Shown: piece after piece, positions 9,481 through 18,671 of the stretch | How the letters are laid out: each line of letters begins with the position of its first letter | Numbering within the stretch: the stretch's first letter is position 1 | Assembly (NCBI GenBank): GCA_963825075.1 | Contig: CAWGRX010000017.1 | Coordinates: forward strand, 62,001-126,000 | DNA length: 64,000 bases | Origin: CAWAVN01 sp963825075 | GTDB lineage: Bacteria; Planctomycetota; Planctomycetia; Planctomycetales; Planctomycetaceae | Reading direction: 5' to 3' | The notes under the pieces: generated by a model | Databases searched by the model: none | Told to the model about the DNA's origin: nothing | What the model saw: only the letters and a program-made list of their open reading frames with translations | Translations under genes and position numbers: made by a program

Positions 9481-11046
9481 GTGCAACAGTTTATCACAAA
9501 ACACCAGGATGATGTTATGGGGGCTTTGAATGGGTTCGATCGGATTCGCTTTCGCGGTACGCAGCGTTGGCTGGCGAACGAGCGGGGATTGATGAGTTTT
9601 CTGTGGAGCATTCAGGTGAAGTTGACCGAGTTTATCGACTACTCCAAAGACATCACACGCCGTCTGCGAGAGCACATCGAGGGCTTGGCCGAGCAAAGCG
9701 GGCGTCCGTCCACTTATCTTTATAGCTCGGGGCAGTCCAAAGAGGACTTGGCCCGCCAGATCGCCGAGGACGATGGGATTCAACAAGGATTGATCGCTGT
9801 GTTCCGCTGCGTCGAACCCGGCTATTCGTTTCAAGTGGGACCCAACGCCGGCACAAAGCGTTTGGAACTTCGCCGGCCTTGGGGAAAGTGCTTGCATTAT
9901 TATTTGTACTTCATCGACCCGGTGTTCGGCTTTGGCCACCTCCGGTTGCAGACGTGGTTCCCCTTTACAATTCACGTCAACCTCAACGGCCGAGAGTGGC
10001 TTTGCCGCGAACTGGACCGCCAAAAGATCGGCTACGTCCGCCGGGCCAATTGTCTGGTGGCGGTGGACGATTTCGAGCGGGCCCAACGGATTTTGGATCT
10101 GCAGGTCAGTGCCGATTGGCAAGGCATTCTCCAGCGTTTGGCGAAGTGGGCCTTTCCCTTGCATCAGCAATTGCTGAATGGCGGGCCGCTGCATTACTAC
10201 TGGTCGGCGGACGAGACGGAGTGGGCCAGCGATATTCTGTTTCACTCGCCCGAGCGTTTGGCCCATTGGTATCCGCTGTTGTTGCGGCAGGGGATCGAAA
10301 CGTTTTCCAGCCCCAGCGTGCTGCGGTTTCTGGGGCAAAAGACCCCCGCGCACGGACAGGTGTCCGGCCATTTTCGGGGCGAGGTCCAAACCGAACTTGT
10401 GCGTCGCCCCGAAGGCGTGCGGATCAAGCATTGGCTGAATAAAAACTCGGTGAAGATGTACGACAAGCAAGGTTCGGTGCTGCGGGTGGAGACGACGATC
10501 CTCCATCCGCGCGACCTCAAAGTCGAAACGACAGCCGAGGAACGTCGGGACGGAAAGGGGAAGCGGCGTCGATTGCGCAAAGGGGTGGACGATTTGCCCG
10601 CCCGCGCGGCCCTCTCGCAAGCGTCCAACGAGCGGTATCTGGAGGCGTTGGCCGCCGTGGAGGACACGACACCTTTGGGCGAGTTGGCCGAAAGCGTTTG
10701 CGGTTCGGTCACCTGGCAGGGCCGTTCGGTGCGCGGCCTGCGTCCGTTGGAACGCGAAGATCACGCCTTGTTGAAAGCGGTGATGCACGGGGAGTTCGCG
10801 CTGCAAGGCTTCCGCAACGGCGACTTGCGGGGACTTCTGTTCGGCTCGGCGGAAACGGAAGCGGACCGCCGCCGCCAAGCGGCCCAAATCACCCGGCGGT
10901 TGCGGATCCTGCGAGCGCACGGTTTGATCGAAAAGATTCCCCAAACCCATCGTTACGTCCTAACCCCAAGCGGTCGAAGCAGCATCACGGCCTTCCTGAT
11001 TGCTTTCAACGCCAATACAAACCAATTGAACCAACTCGCGGCCTGA
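9481..11046 (+). CDS. Large conserved protein of unknown function, possibly a multicopy mobile-type family
   Basis: The start is GTG 9481 with AAGGAG seven bases upstream (521 aa). I recall, without being able to search, a group of roughly 450-550-aa uncharacterised proteins that share a start near GFDRIRFRG, the motif LRLQTWFPFTIHVNLNGREW and a later HWLNKNSVKMYDKQGSVLRV, and that tend to be multicopy. No DDE triad or tyrosine-recombinase box is obvious. The last 100 residues (ITRRLRILRAHGLIEKIPQT, HRYVLTPSG) look like a winged helix-turn-helix of MarR type. I see no membrane helix. Function is not known to me; a nucleic-acid-binding or mobile role is inference. Confidence 0.6.
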   Translation: MQQFITKHQDDVMGALNGFDRIRFRGTQRWLANERGLMSFLWSIQVKLTEFIDYSKDITRRLREHIEGLAEQSGRPSTYLYSSGQSKEDLARQIAEDDGIQQGLIAVFRCVEPGYSFQVGPNAGTKRLELRRPWGKCLHYYLYFIDPVFGFGHLRLQTWFPFTIHVNLNGREWLCRELDRQKIGYVRRANCLVAVDDFERAQRILDLQVSADWQGILQRLAKWAFPLHQQLLNGGPLHYYWSADETEWASDILFHSPERLAHWYPLLLRQGIETFSSPSVLRFLGQKTPAHGQVSGHFRGEVQTELVRRPEGVRIKHWLNKNSVKMYDKQGSVLRVETTILHPRDLKVETTAEERRDGKGKRRRLRKGVDDLPARAALSQASNERYLEALAAVEDTTPLGELAESVCGSVTWQGRSVRGLRPLEREDHALLKAVMHGEFALQGFRNGDLRGLLFGSAETEADRRRQAAQITRRLRILRAHGLIEKIPQTHRYVLTPSGRSSITAFLIAFNANTNQLNQLAA

Positions 11047-11050
11047 AAAA

Positions 11051-11069
11051 TCTTCGCGTCCTGCGAAGA
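11051..11069 (+). terminator. Short hairpin after the 521-aa gene
   Basis: TCTTCGC (11051-11057) and GCGAAGA (11063-11069) form a perfect 7-bp stem with a 5-base loop, directly after the stop at 11046. There is no strong T-run, so it is a weak terminator or simply an mRNA 3' hairpin. Confidence 0.35.
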
Positions 11070-11215
11070 AATTGATCGTATGTAATACGAAACACACGAA
11101 AAGATACCAGAGGAATTGAATGGAACATAGAACTCCGCTTACCAATTCCGCCCTTCGGATGAGTGATAATAAGTGGCAATCAGTGTTCCTTTATCCAAAA
11201 CCGTTTTTCGGGGTT

Positions 11216-11254
11216 TTTTTCGTGTAATTCGTGTGATTTCGTGGTCCGTTCGTC
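11216..11254. repeat. Degenerate TTCGTGT-type intergenic repeat
   Basis: A T-run followed by TTCGTGTAATTCGTGTGATT and TCGTGGTCC. A similar stretch in the opposite orientation occurs at about 41900-41935 (CCACGAAAAACACGAATGAC). It lies immediately before the end of the PIG-L gene and belongs to a low-complexity dispersed family. Confidence 0.5.
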
Positions 11255-11264
11255 CTTTTCGAGT

Positions 11265-12263
11265 TTATTTCCCTTTGCCGAAGAACGGAAACAGCTTTCG
11301 CAGTTCTTCTTTGCTTGGCCGGCGGCCGTATTCGCAGATTTCGAAGGCCTCGGCATGGCCGATGTTCTTGGCTTCCTTCTCGCCATACCAGGAAGTTAAG
11401 GCATCGCGAAAGCGGTTTGCACTTCCGGCGAACCGGCGGCGGAAGCTATCCAAGACTTGCTTTTGCCGGGCTGTTTTTTCTTCGGGCGTGTCGGGGAGTT
11501 TCGTGAGGCCGCTGCAGCAACCACCTTCGTAAAACTGCGACTCCAAGGCTTCCACGGCGGCGAGTTTTTTCTGAATCACATCGTCGATGCCCACCACCAC
11601 GTCGGCCGAAAATGGATTCGGCTTCTGGAAGCGGTCTTCAAAATACAGAAACACCGGATTGCGGGTGAGGTAAGGCGTATCCGGGCAGAAGTAGGGCACG
11701 GTGACCATATAAGCGGCATCCTGCACCAACAGGCCGACGTTGCGGTGATCGGGATGATAATCGTTCGGGCGATGGCACATCACAACGTCGGCGTTCCAGT
11801 CGCGAATGATTTGCGTGATGGTTTTGCGGTTCTCCAGCGTCGGCAGCAATTCCCCATCGTGAATGTCGAGCACCTGGGTTTCGATCCCGAGAATCTCGGC
11901 ACAGCGATTGACTTCCGCCGTCCGCCGCTGGGCCAAGGGTCCGCCCGCCATCTTCCAATGTCCGATGTCGCCGTTGGTGCAGGAGACGAACTTCACGTGA
12001 TGTCCCAGAGCGGACCATTTCGCCGCGACGCCCGCGGCCCGCAGTTCGCAATCGTCGGGATGCGCCCCGAAGCAAATGATCCGCAGTTTGCCGTCGTCAG
12101 GAATCGCCGCCGGCACCGCCACGGCTTGAACTGCCGCGGCGGGCGGTTGGGCGAAGGTTTTGTTTTCGGTCAAATCGAACCGCTGCCAGCATACCGCCGC
12201 GACCAGCGCCGTCAACACTCCCGCCGCAAACCACCGCAACTTCAACACCTGATCTCGCGCCAT
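11265..12263 (-). CDS. PIG-L family deacetylase, membrane-anchored
   Basis: A 332-residue protein starting at ATG 12263 with AAGGAG upstream. A single N-terminal hydrophobic segment (LRWFAAGVLTALVAAVCW) anchors or exports it. The zinc-binding motif of the LmbE/PIG-L family is present as GAHPDDCE, with the second metal-ligand region HRPNDYHPDHRNVG. Family members remove acetyl groups from N-acetylglucosamine-type substrates. A C-terminal Cys pair (GGCCSG) is unusual but not known to be functional. It is divergently arranged with the FG-GAP gene. Confidence 0.85.
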   Translation of the reverse strand: MARDQVLKLRWFAAGVLTALVAAVCWQRFDLTENKTFAQPPAAAVQAVAVPAAIPDDGKLRIICFGAHPDDCELRAAGVAAKWSALGHHVKFVSCTNGDIGHWKMAGGPLAQRRTAEVNRCAEILGIETQVLDIHDGELLPTLENRKTITQIIRDWNADVVMCHRPNDYHPDHRNVGLLVQDAAYMVTVPYFCPDTPYLTRNPVFLYFEDRFQKPNPFSADVVVGIDDVIQKKLAAVEALESQFYEGGCCSGLTKLPDTPEEKTARQKQVLDSFRRRFAGSANRFRDALTSWYGEKEAKNIGHAEAFEICEYGRRPSKEELRKLFPFFGKGK

Positions 12264-12455
12264 GGCAGACTCCTTATTGTGTGAATTTCCAGAAAATGCT
12301 ATCTCCAATGAAAGTACCCCCGGCTCGCGGAAGAATCAAACGCCGCTGCGAAATCCCATTGGGCCTGCGAAGCGGATGTTGGCGTCTCGCATCTGTCCTG
12401 GGTTATATTGGGTGCACTTGCCGAGTGTGCCCAAGCTCTCTCAAAGGAGATGATG

Positions 12456-13619
12456 ATGCTGTTCTCATATCGCCTCGTTTTCCTTCTTGTTTTGACGGTG
12501 ACTCTTCAAAGCGTATCGCGGGCGGAAGAGCCGGCGACAAAAACTTTGTGGAAGAAGCATGTGATTCACGAGGGGCCTCGGAGCGTGACCGCGGTCGCGG
12601 CCGATTTTACGGGGGACGGCAAATCCGATGTGATCAGCAACAGTGCCGGCAAAACGCGGCTGTTCGTGGGGCCGGATTGGACGGAGATTGTCCTGGACGA
12701 CAACCCGCAACACAATTTCATCCACAGCGAGTTCTTCGATGTGGACGGCGACGGCGATTCCGATTACATCGGCGCCCGCTATAACCCCGGCCTGATCGTC
12801 TGGTTGGAATGTCCCAAGAACCCGCTCAAGGATCCGTGGACCATCCGATTGGTCGATGACCAGGTGCATGGGATTCATGGACTGCTCAAAGGCGATGTGG
12901 ACAAGGACGGCAAATACGATTTGCTGGCGACCAGTGCGCAGCCGAAGGAACCCTTCCCCAATTCGCTGGCCTGGTTCCGCGTGCCTAAGCGTCCCAAAAC
13001 CGCGACCCGCTGGGACCGGCATATTTTCGCCAAGCATGATGCGCGGGGATTGACGCATTACCTGGGCTTCGGCGATGTCAACGGCGACGGCCGGCCCGAT
13101 GCGGCGACCGGAGCCAAAGGCGGCCCCCAGGCCGAACCCGGCACGGGCAACTGGTTCGCCTGGTGGGAAGCCCCGGCCGATCCCAAACAGGTTTGGAAAA
13201 AACATTTGATCGCCGGCGATCAACCCGGAGCGACGAACATCCATCCCGCCGATGTCAATGGCGACGGCAAGATGGATTTCATCGCCTCGCGCGGTCACGG
13301 CAACGGCGTGGTGTGGTTTGAGGCTCCGAACTGGAAACCGCACGACATTCATCCGACGATCAAAGAGCCGCATTGCCTCGCGGTAGAGGATTTGGACGGC
13401 GATGGCGATGTGGATGCCGCGACGTGTGCCTATGGCGATAAAATCGCCGCCTGGTTCGAGAACGACGGCCGAGGGAATTTTCAGACCCACATCATCGGCG
13501 AGAATCAAGAAGCCTACGACATCCGGGCCGTCGATCTGGACAGCGACGGCGACCTGGACTTCCTCATCGCCGGCCGGGGGAGCAACAACGTCGTCTGGTA
13601 CGAAAACCCGGCGAAGTGA
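12456..13619 (+). CDS. Secreted FG-GAP/VCBS-repeat protein
   Basis: Three in-frame ATG codons occur in a row (12450, 12453, 12456). The AAGGAG at 12444-12449 best fits 12456, giving 387 aa. A signal peptide (MLFSYRLVFLLVLTVTLQSV) is followed by repeated units with calcium-type loops: DFTGDGKSD, DVDGDGDSD, DVDKDGKYD, DVNGDGRPD, DVNGDGKMD, DLDGDGDVD and DLDSDGDLD. These are FG-GAP/VCBS blades of an integrin-like beta-propeller. The protein is exported and probably structural or ligand-binding; no catalytic motif is visible. Confidence 0.85.
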   Translation: MLFSYRLVFLLVLTVTLQSVSRAEEPATKTLWKKHVIHEGPRSVTAVAADFTGDGKSDVISNSAGKTRLFVGPDWTEIVLDDNPQHNFIHSEFFDVDGDGDSDYIGARYNPGLIVWLECPKNPLKDPWTIRLVDDQVHGIHGLLKGDVDKDGKYDLLATSAQPKEPFPNSLAWFRVPKRPKTATRWDRHIFAKHDARGLTHYLGFGDVNGDGRPDAATGAKGGPQAEPGTGNWFAWWEAPADPKQVWKKHLIAGDQPGATNIHPADVNGDGKMDFIASRGHGNGVVWFEAPNWKPHDIHPTIKEPHCLAVEDLDGDGDVDAATCAYGDKIAAWFENDGRGNFQTHIIGENQEAYDIRAVDLDSDGDLDFLIAGRGSNNVVWYENPAK

Positions 13620-13646
13620 CCCTGGAGAAACCATTGGTCCCATGTG

Positions 13647-13680
13647 CCAGCGAGAGATTCAGGTTATTTTCACTCGCTGG
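13647..13680. terminator. Hairpin between convergent genes
   Basis: CCAGCGAG (13647-13654) pairs perfectly with CTCGCTGG (13673-13680) across an 18-base loop, in the gap between the FG-GAP gene and the convergent DUF1501 gene. It lacks a clean T-run, so termination is only suggested. Confidence 0.35.
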
Positions 13681-13700
13681 CGATTCGGGCTGGTTTTCTT

Positions 13701-15074
13701 TCAAATCACTTCATGCATCGGTTCGATGCCCTGGTCAACGAGGTAGCGGGGGGTGCCGCCGCCGTCGAAGATGCGGGTGCCGTTGAGGTCCAGGCCGATG
13801 TTGTGGTACAGCGTCGCGAAGACTTCCTGGAATTTGACGGGGCGCTCCTGGGCGTATTCGCCGTAGCGGTTGGTCTGGCCGATGACTTGCCCGGTCCGCA
13901 TCCCGCCGCCGGCGAGCATCGCGCAGGACACCTTCGGCCAATGGTCGCGGCTGTTGCGTTGGTTGATCTTCGGCGTGCGGCCGAACTCGCCCCAGACGAC
14001 AACCGAGACATCTTTATCCATACCGCGTTCGTGGAGATCCGTGACGAGCGCGGACAGGCCTTGGTCCAACAGCGGGAACTCCTCGCGGGAGCGGGGATAG
14101 TTCATGCCGTCGCCCCCGTGCCAATCCCAGCGGCTGTAATTGAGGGCCACGAACCTCGCCCCCGCTTCCACCAATCGCCGGGCGATGCAGAAGTTCTCGA
14201 TCATCTTCGGCGCGCCGTCCCGCTGGAATTTTTCGCTGCTCTTGCCGTAGCGGGCGACGATCTTGGGATCTTCTTTGGAAAGGTCGAGGGCATCGGCAAG
14301 TTGGGACGTAGTAAGAATCCCCATCGCCTGCTGGGAATACACGTCCATGCCTTCCATCACGCCGCTGGAGTCCATGCTCGCGCGGAATTGATCGAAAGCC
14401 TGCATCAGTTTCCGCCGGTTTTGCAGGCGTTCCAGGCTGATGCCTTGGAGGACCATGTTCTCCGCGGAGCTGCGGGCTTCCCGGCCGACGAGATTGAACG
14501 GGTTATGCTGCAATCCCAAAAATCCGCCCGTGCCCGGTTCCCCCCAGGTGCGGTTGCCGGTCTGATACATCAGGGCCACGTTCGGCGGCACCGCGGAATT
14601 GACCGGCCCCTGGAGCTTCGAGACGAATCCGCCCGCCGACGGCCAACCGCCGGGCGGCTGCCGATCGCCGACTCTCCGGCCCGTCATGCACTGGTAGCAA
14701 TCGTGCCGGCCGTCCGCATCGCTAATGGATCTGATGGGAATGAATTTGTCCATCATCTGGGCCATGCGGGGGAAGAGTTCGCAAATCTCGATCCCCGGCA
14801 CGTTGGTCGCGATGGGCTGAAACTCGCCGCGAATTTCCTTCGGCGCCTGGGGCTTCTGATCCCACAGATCGATATGCGAAGGTCCGCCGGGCAGATAGAT
14901 ATTGATGATGGCCCGGTGATTGCTGCCGGTCCCGCTATCAGTATCGGCCCGCAGAGCATGGGGCAGAGCGATCCCGCCCAAGGCCATCCCGCCGACCTTC
15001 AAAAAATTCCGCCGGGAGTAACCGTCACAAAACGTTTTTGTGCCTTTATCCGAACGCCCAAAGATCGTCAGCAT
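13701..15074 (-). CDS. DUF1501 domain protein with Tat signal
   Basis: A 457-residue protein starting at ATG 15074 with GGAGAGG upstream. The Tat motif SRRNFLKVGG is followed by a hydrophobic stretch (ALGGIALPHAL). The body has DUF1501 features: IINIYLPGGPSHIDLWDQKP, GRHDCYQCMTG and VVVWGEFGRTPKINQRNSRD HWPK (split here). DUF1501 proteins resemble the alkaline phosphatase/sulfatase fold and are abundant in planctomycetes, often beside DUF1553/DUF1549 cytochromes; no such neighbour is present. The biochemical function is not established. Confidence 0.9.
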   Translation of the reverse strand: MLTIFGRSDKGTKTFCDGYSRRNFLKVGGMALGGIALPHALRADTDSGTGSNHRAIINIYLPGGPSHIDLWDQKPQAPKEIRGEFQPIATNVPGIEICELFPRMAQMMDKFIPIRSISDADGRHDCYQCMTGRRVGDRQPPGGWPSAGGFVSKLQGPVNSAVPPNVALMYQTGNRTWGEPGTGGFLGLQHNPFNLVGREARSSAENMVLQGISLERLQNRRKLMQAFDQFRASMDSSGVMEGMDVYSQQAMGILTTSQLADALDLSKEDPKIVARYGKSSEKFQRDGAPKMIENFCIARRLVEAGARFVALNYSRWDWHGGDGMNYPRSREEFPLLDQGLSALVTDLHERGMDKDVSVVVWGEFGRTPKINQRNSRDHWPKVSCAMLAGGGMRTGQVIGQTNRYGEYAQERPVKFQEVFATLYHNIGLDLNGTRIFDGGGTPRYLVDQGIEPMHEVI

Positions 15075-15195
15075 GGGTTATTCCTCTCCAAGGATGATGG
15101 GCAAAGGGTTTTCGAGTTTCAGTATCAACTAACGTTTATATCATAAGCCTCCCCAGAGAATCCGTCAATCGGATAGTAAGCAGATGGCGGTCCAT

Positions 15196-15235
15196 AAAAA
15201 AATCGAGACCAGCGAACCATTCGCCGGCCTCGATT
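15196..15235 (-). terminator. Rho-independent terminator for the STAS-like gene
   Basis: Read on the minus strand, AATCGAGGCCGGCGAA (15235-15220) pairs 14 of 16 positions with the arm at 15216-15201 over a TGG loop, followed by a T-run (15202-15196). It lies 60 bases past the stop of the gene ending at 15295. Confidence 0.75.
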
Positions 15236-15294
15236 GTTTGTCCTTCCCTTTACTTCTTTCGTGGCCTGTGTGGCCTTTGTCCCTTCCTCAAAAA

Positions 15295-15738
15295 TCACCG
15301 ATCGCTGGTCACATAATGCGAAGGCTGTTCCAGTTCGTCCCAGAGCCGTTCATCGGTCCAGTCGGTATTGTCCTCGGCGAGCAGTTCCAATTTGGGTTCG
15401 CTATGCAAGCGGTAGCCGCCGTTCTGGTCCGCATCGAAGAACTGCCGGAACCAGAGCATGTTCGCCACGTTTGGCTGCGGAGAGTACAGGAAAATCTCGA
15501 TCCCGCGCTCGTGGCAGTCGTACAGCATGCCGAAAAACCCGCTGGGCACATATTTCACATAGGCCATGTTGACGCCGATGGCCCGGTGCTTTTCGACATC
15601 GACCAGGCGGTGCAGTGTATCGCGCAAAAGGGCCAAATCCGCACCGTCCCAGATTTCGATAGCCCCCAAATCCATCACCGCGACGTTCTGGTGATTTACG
15701 ATTTTCATCCGCTGCTTTTTGCGAGACGCCATACTCAC
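15295..15738 (-). CDS. STAS-domain (anti-anti-sigma factor-like) protein
   Basis: A small cytoplasmic protein of 147 aa. The pattern VAVMDLGAIEIWDGADLALL, then a helix, then HRAIGVNMAYVKYVPSGFFG and a later strand GIEIFLYSPQPN matches the STAS alpha/beta fold, with the conserved loop before the phosphorylatable position reading VPSGFFG. STAS proteins bind anti-sigma or sensor kinases; no kinase gene is adjacent. The GTG at 15738 and the ATG at 15732 are both possible starts. A good terminator follows it. Confidence 0.65.
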   Translation of the reverse strand: MSMASRKKQRMKIVNHQNVAVMDLGAIEIWDGADLALLRDTLHRLVDVEKHRAIGVNMAYVKYVPSGFFGMLYDCHERGIEIFLYSPQPNVANMLWFRQFFDADQNGGYRLHSEPKLELLAEDNTDWTDERLWDELEQPSHYVTSDR

Positions 15739-16052
15739 CTGCCCTTGAGTCTGTCACCAGAATGGACGCGTTGTTCAACGACCGAAACGCCGAACCGATG
15801 GGCAAGGAAAAACGCAAAGCCCGCGCCAATGTCTGAGATGCTGCATCGGTTGTTTGCCATAACTGCTGATTTCCCTTTGGGTAATAAAAATGATTCCCGC
15901 AAACCCCGTCAGAAGACGGCAGGGCAGATGTTGCAGCAATGAAACGACAATGCGGCGGACGTTGCGTTGGGGCAACACGCATCGGCCGCTTTGCATTGGA
16001 GAGGGATCTCGGCATACTGGTTGAAGTTTCCAATCCCAAGCCGAGGCTGCTT

Positions 16053-17169
16053 ATGCGAATCCAAACTGTTGAAGCCATTCCCCTCACCGGCGCCACTGTG
16101 GACGGCGGCTGGCCCCAAGGCCACGAACCGGAAGAAAACCTGCACACGCTGATCGAAATCACAACCGACGAAGGAATCACCGGCGTCGGCAGTTGCTTCA
16201 CATCCGGCACGCTGGTCCGCGGCTGCGCTCGAATTACTTTCACCTCTTTTGAAAGACGAGTCCGCCGTCGAACCGGAACGGGTCACCGAAAAACTCCGGC
16301 GGTCGTCCTTCTGGCAAGGCCGGGGCGGAGCGGTGGAGCACGCCATCAGCGGCATCGACATCGCTTTGTGGGACATCATGGGCAAAGCCTGCGGGCAACC
16401 CGTGTCCCGGCTGCTAGGGGGCAACTACCGGAGCCGCATCAAACCCTATGGCTCCATCCTCTTCGATGAACCCGACGTGCTCGCGGCCCGGCTGGAAGAA
16501 ACCGTCAGCCGCGGTTTCCGGGCCATCAAGATGGGTTGGCGGCCGTTCGGCCGGCAAGACCGGAAGTTCGATGAGCTCCTCATTCGCACCGCCCGCAAAT
16601 CCGTGGGCGATGATATCGAACTTATGGTGGACGCCGGCGGCAGCGAGCAGTTCTGGCCGCACGGCCTTAACTGGGCCAGAGAGACGGCCAAGATGCTGGC
16701 GGACCATGACATCGTCTGGTTCGAGGAAGCGCTGCCGCCGGATGACATCGAAGGCTATATCGAACTCACCAAACAATCCCCGGTGCCGATCGCGACGGGG
16801 GAAGTGCTCACCCGGCGGGAGTCGTTTTTGCCCTGGCTCGAGCGCCGGGCTGTGGACATCATCCAGCCGGACTCTACTAAAAACGGCGGGCTGAGCGAAT
16901 CCCGCCGAATCGCCTGGGCCGCGTTCGATCATAACATTCAGCTCGTCTCGCACGGCTGGAACACCGCCGTGGGCTTAGCCGCCGACCTGCAACTCGCCGC
17001 CGCCCTGCCGGTTGCCAGATACGTTGAATACCTCACACCCTGCGCCTATGTGGAAGACCTAATGACCGAACCGTTCACACTCGATGCCGAGGGCTATTTA
17101 GAAATCCCCACGCGCCCGGGACTAGGTTTTGAACTCGACCATGATAAATTAAAAAAATACCGCCGCTGA
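16053..17169 (+). CDS. Mandelate racemase/enolase-superfamily enzyme, frameshifted
   Basis: The ATG at 16053 (GAGG upstream) opens the capping domain (MRIQTVEAIPLTGATVDGGW, then DEGITGVGSCFTSGTLV). At about 16218 the frame shifts by +1 and continues AAALELLSPLLKDESAVEPE through the barrel. Metal ligands are visible in MVDAGG, WFEEALPP and ATGEV, and the His-containing SHGWNTAVG is near the end. With the shift repaired the enzyme is about 372 aa, typical for sugar-acid dehydratases or racemases of this family. The substrate is not decided. It heads a run of same-strand catabolic genes. Confidence 0.8.
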
Positions 17170-17174
17170 ATCAA

Positions 17175-17200
17175 TTTAGCCACGGATGGAACACGGATTT
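17175..17200. repeat. Left inverted repeat flanking the GxxExxY gene
   Basis: The core AGCCACGGATGGAACACGGA recurs in inverted orientation at 17703-17728 with one mismatch over 22 bases. The two copies enclose the GxxExxY gene. The motif belongs to the CCACGGAT/ACACGGAT intergenic repeat type. Confidence 0.75.
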
Positions 17201-17278
17201 ATGGGAGATTGTTACTGTGCCAACATGTGTAACGAGACGGTGACTGCGTTCAAAAAAACAACCAGAAATGAGAGGTGA

Positions 17279-17647
17279 ATGATGCTCGAGCAGGAACACT
17301 TGACATGCGAAATCATTGGGGCGCCATTTGAGATTCACCGAGTTCTGGGCTACGGGTTTTTGGAAAAGGTCTATCAAAAAGCTATGCAGGTGGAGTTGAT
17401 AAAACGAGGAGTGCAAGCGGAAATCGAGCACAAAATCACCGTATATTACAAAGGCGCAATCGTCGGATTATACAAAGCCGATATTTTCGCGGAGAAGAAA
17501 GTTATTGTCGAGCTAAAGGCCGCCAAAATATATAACCCCGAAGATGAAGCCCAGTTGCTCAACGAACTCAAAGCGACGGGGACCAAGGTAGGCTTGCTCA
17601 TCAATTTCGGTCGAACAAAAGTCGAATTCAAACGCATGGTTTTCTAA
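17279..17647 (+). CDS. GxxExxY protein
   Basis: A 122-residue protein starting at ATG 17279 after GAGAGGTGA. The family-defining motif is GYGFLEKVYQKAM (G-x-x-E-x-x-Y), followed by HKITVYYKGAIVGLYKADIF and VIVELKAAKIYNPEDEAQLL; the fold resembles PD-(D/E)xK nucleases (D...ELK). The function of GxxExxY proteins is not established. Its base composition is more AT-rich than its neighbours, and it sits between two inverted copies of a dispersed repeat, both suggesting insertion into an otherwise continuous catabolic cluster. Confidence 0.85.
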   Translation: MMLEQEHLTCEIIGAPFEIHRVLGYGFLEKVYQKAMQVELIKRGVQAEIEHKITVYYKGAIVGLYKADIFAEKKVIVELKAAKIYNPEDEAQLLNELKATGTKVGLLINFGRTKVEFKRMVF

Positions 17648-17702
17648 GACGAGGATTCCATAGTTAGGCCTCATACATAGTATCTCGATTTCATCCGTGT
17701 TC

Positions 17703-17728
17703 AATCCGTGTTTCATCCGTGGCTTAAA
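17703..17728. repeat. Right inverted repeat flanking the GxxExxY gene
   Basis: AATCCGTGTTTCATCCGTGG then CTTAAA, the inverse of the copy at 17175-17200. An extra ATCCGTGT unit lies just upstream (17693-17700). Confidence 0.75.
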
Positions 17729-17754
17729 ACCATTTTAAGATTTAAGGAGCAACC

Positions 17755-18627
17755 ATGTCGAACCGTGCCGCGACTGAGTATCGTTATGAAAAACTAACCT
17801 GGCCGGAGATTAACGATGCCGTGGAACTGGGCAAGGTGTGCATTGTGCCTTGCGGGGCGGTGGAGCAGCATGGGCCACATTTGCCCCTCGATGTGGATCT
17901 CGTCTGTCCGCTCGGCGTCGCCCACGGAGCCGGCCGCGCTGCCCCGGAAGATATGTTAGTTCTTCCGATTATCAGCTACGGCTATACCGGGCACGTGATG
18001 GATTTCCCAGGCACCATCAACTGCCATTACGAGCACTTTATAAATATGGTGCTCGATGTGGCCAAGTCGTTGGCCTATCACGGGTTCAAAAAGATCATTT
18101 TACTTAACGGGCACGGTTCCAATATGCCGAACCTTGACCTCGTCGCCCGCCGCGCGAACCTGGAAACCGACGCCCAGTGCGTCCGCACCGGATGGTGGGA
18201 ACTGTTGATGGTCGATCCCGAGTTTATGCCGAGCTGGCGGGAAAGCACATTTCCCGGAGGCATCGCCCACGCCTGCGAACTAGAGACATCGATGTATCTT
18301 TACCTCGACGGCGATAACGTCCGCAAAGATAAAATCAAAAACGGCGTCATCAGTTTCAATGAAGATAATAGTCCTTTCAACTATGTCGATCTGTATGCCC
18401 AAGGGCCGGGCACGGTCGTGTCTTGGACGAGTAGTTATAGCGAGACCGGCGTCTTAGGCGAAGCCGAGCTTGCCACGGCAGAGAAAGGCAAACGGGCCTG
18501 CGACGAAGCCGTGAAGCAACTCGTCAACTACGTCAAGTATTTCAAAAATCGCCCCAAAGACGAGCGCAAAGACCATCACGCCAAGCCGCCCACAATGCCG
18601 ATTCCCTGGGGCCAAACGGACCTGTAG
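17755..18627 (+). CDS. Creatininase-family amidohydrolase
   Basis: A 290-residue cytoplasmic metalloenzyme. Creatininase-family marks are VEQHGPHLPLDVDLV, the loop LLNGHGSN and the metal-binding segment GGIAHACELETSMYL. Family members open cyclic amides (creatinine, formamides in riboflavin or mycofactocin-type pathways). Here the context of an enolase-superfamily enzyme upstream and a solute symporter downstream suggests uptake and breakdown of a small organic acid or amide. GGAGCAACC precedes the ATG at 17755. Its stop abuts the next coding region. Confidence 0.9.
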   Translation: MSNRAATEYRYEKLTWPEINDAVELGKVCIVPCGAVEQHGPHLPLDVDLVCPLGVAHGAGRAAPEDMLVLPIISYGYTGHVMDFPGTINCHYEHFINMVLDVAKSLAYHGFKKIILLNGHGSNMPNLDLVARRANLETDAQCVRTGWWELLMVDPEFMPSWRESTFPGGIAHACELETSMYLYLDGDNVRKDKIKNGVISFNEDNSPFNYVDLYAQGPGTVVSWTSSYSETGVLGEAELATAEKGKRACDEAVKQLVNYVKYFKNRPKDERKDHHAKPPTMPIPWGQTDL

Positions 18628-18671
18628 TGTTTATTGCGTTTTCCGCGAACGATAGAGTGGATAGTTATGAC

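Noticed and set aside
9025..10950. A 641-aa minus-strand open frame
   Set aside because: It is antisense to the well-started kinase and 521-aa genes, with no family pattern and high Arg/Pro/Gln content.
15401..16243. A 280-aa minus-strand open frame
   Set aside because: It lies antisense to the enolase-type start and partly over the STAS-like gene, has no domain, and its composition is that of a shadow frame.
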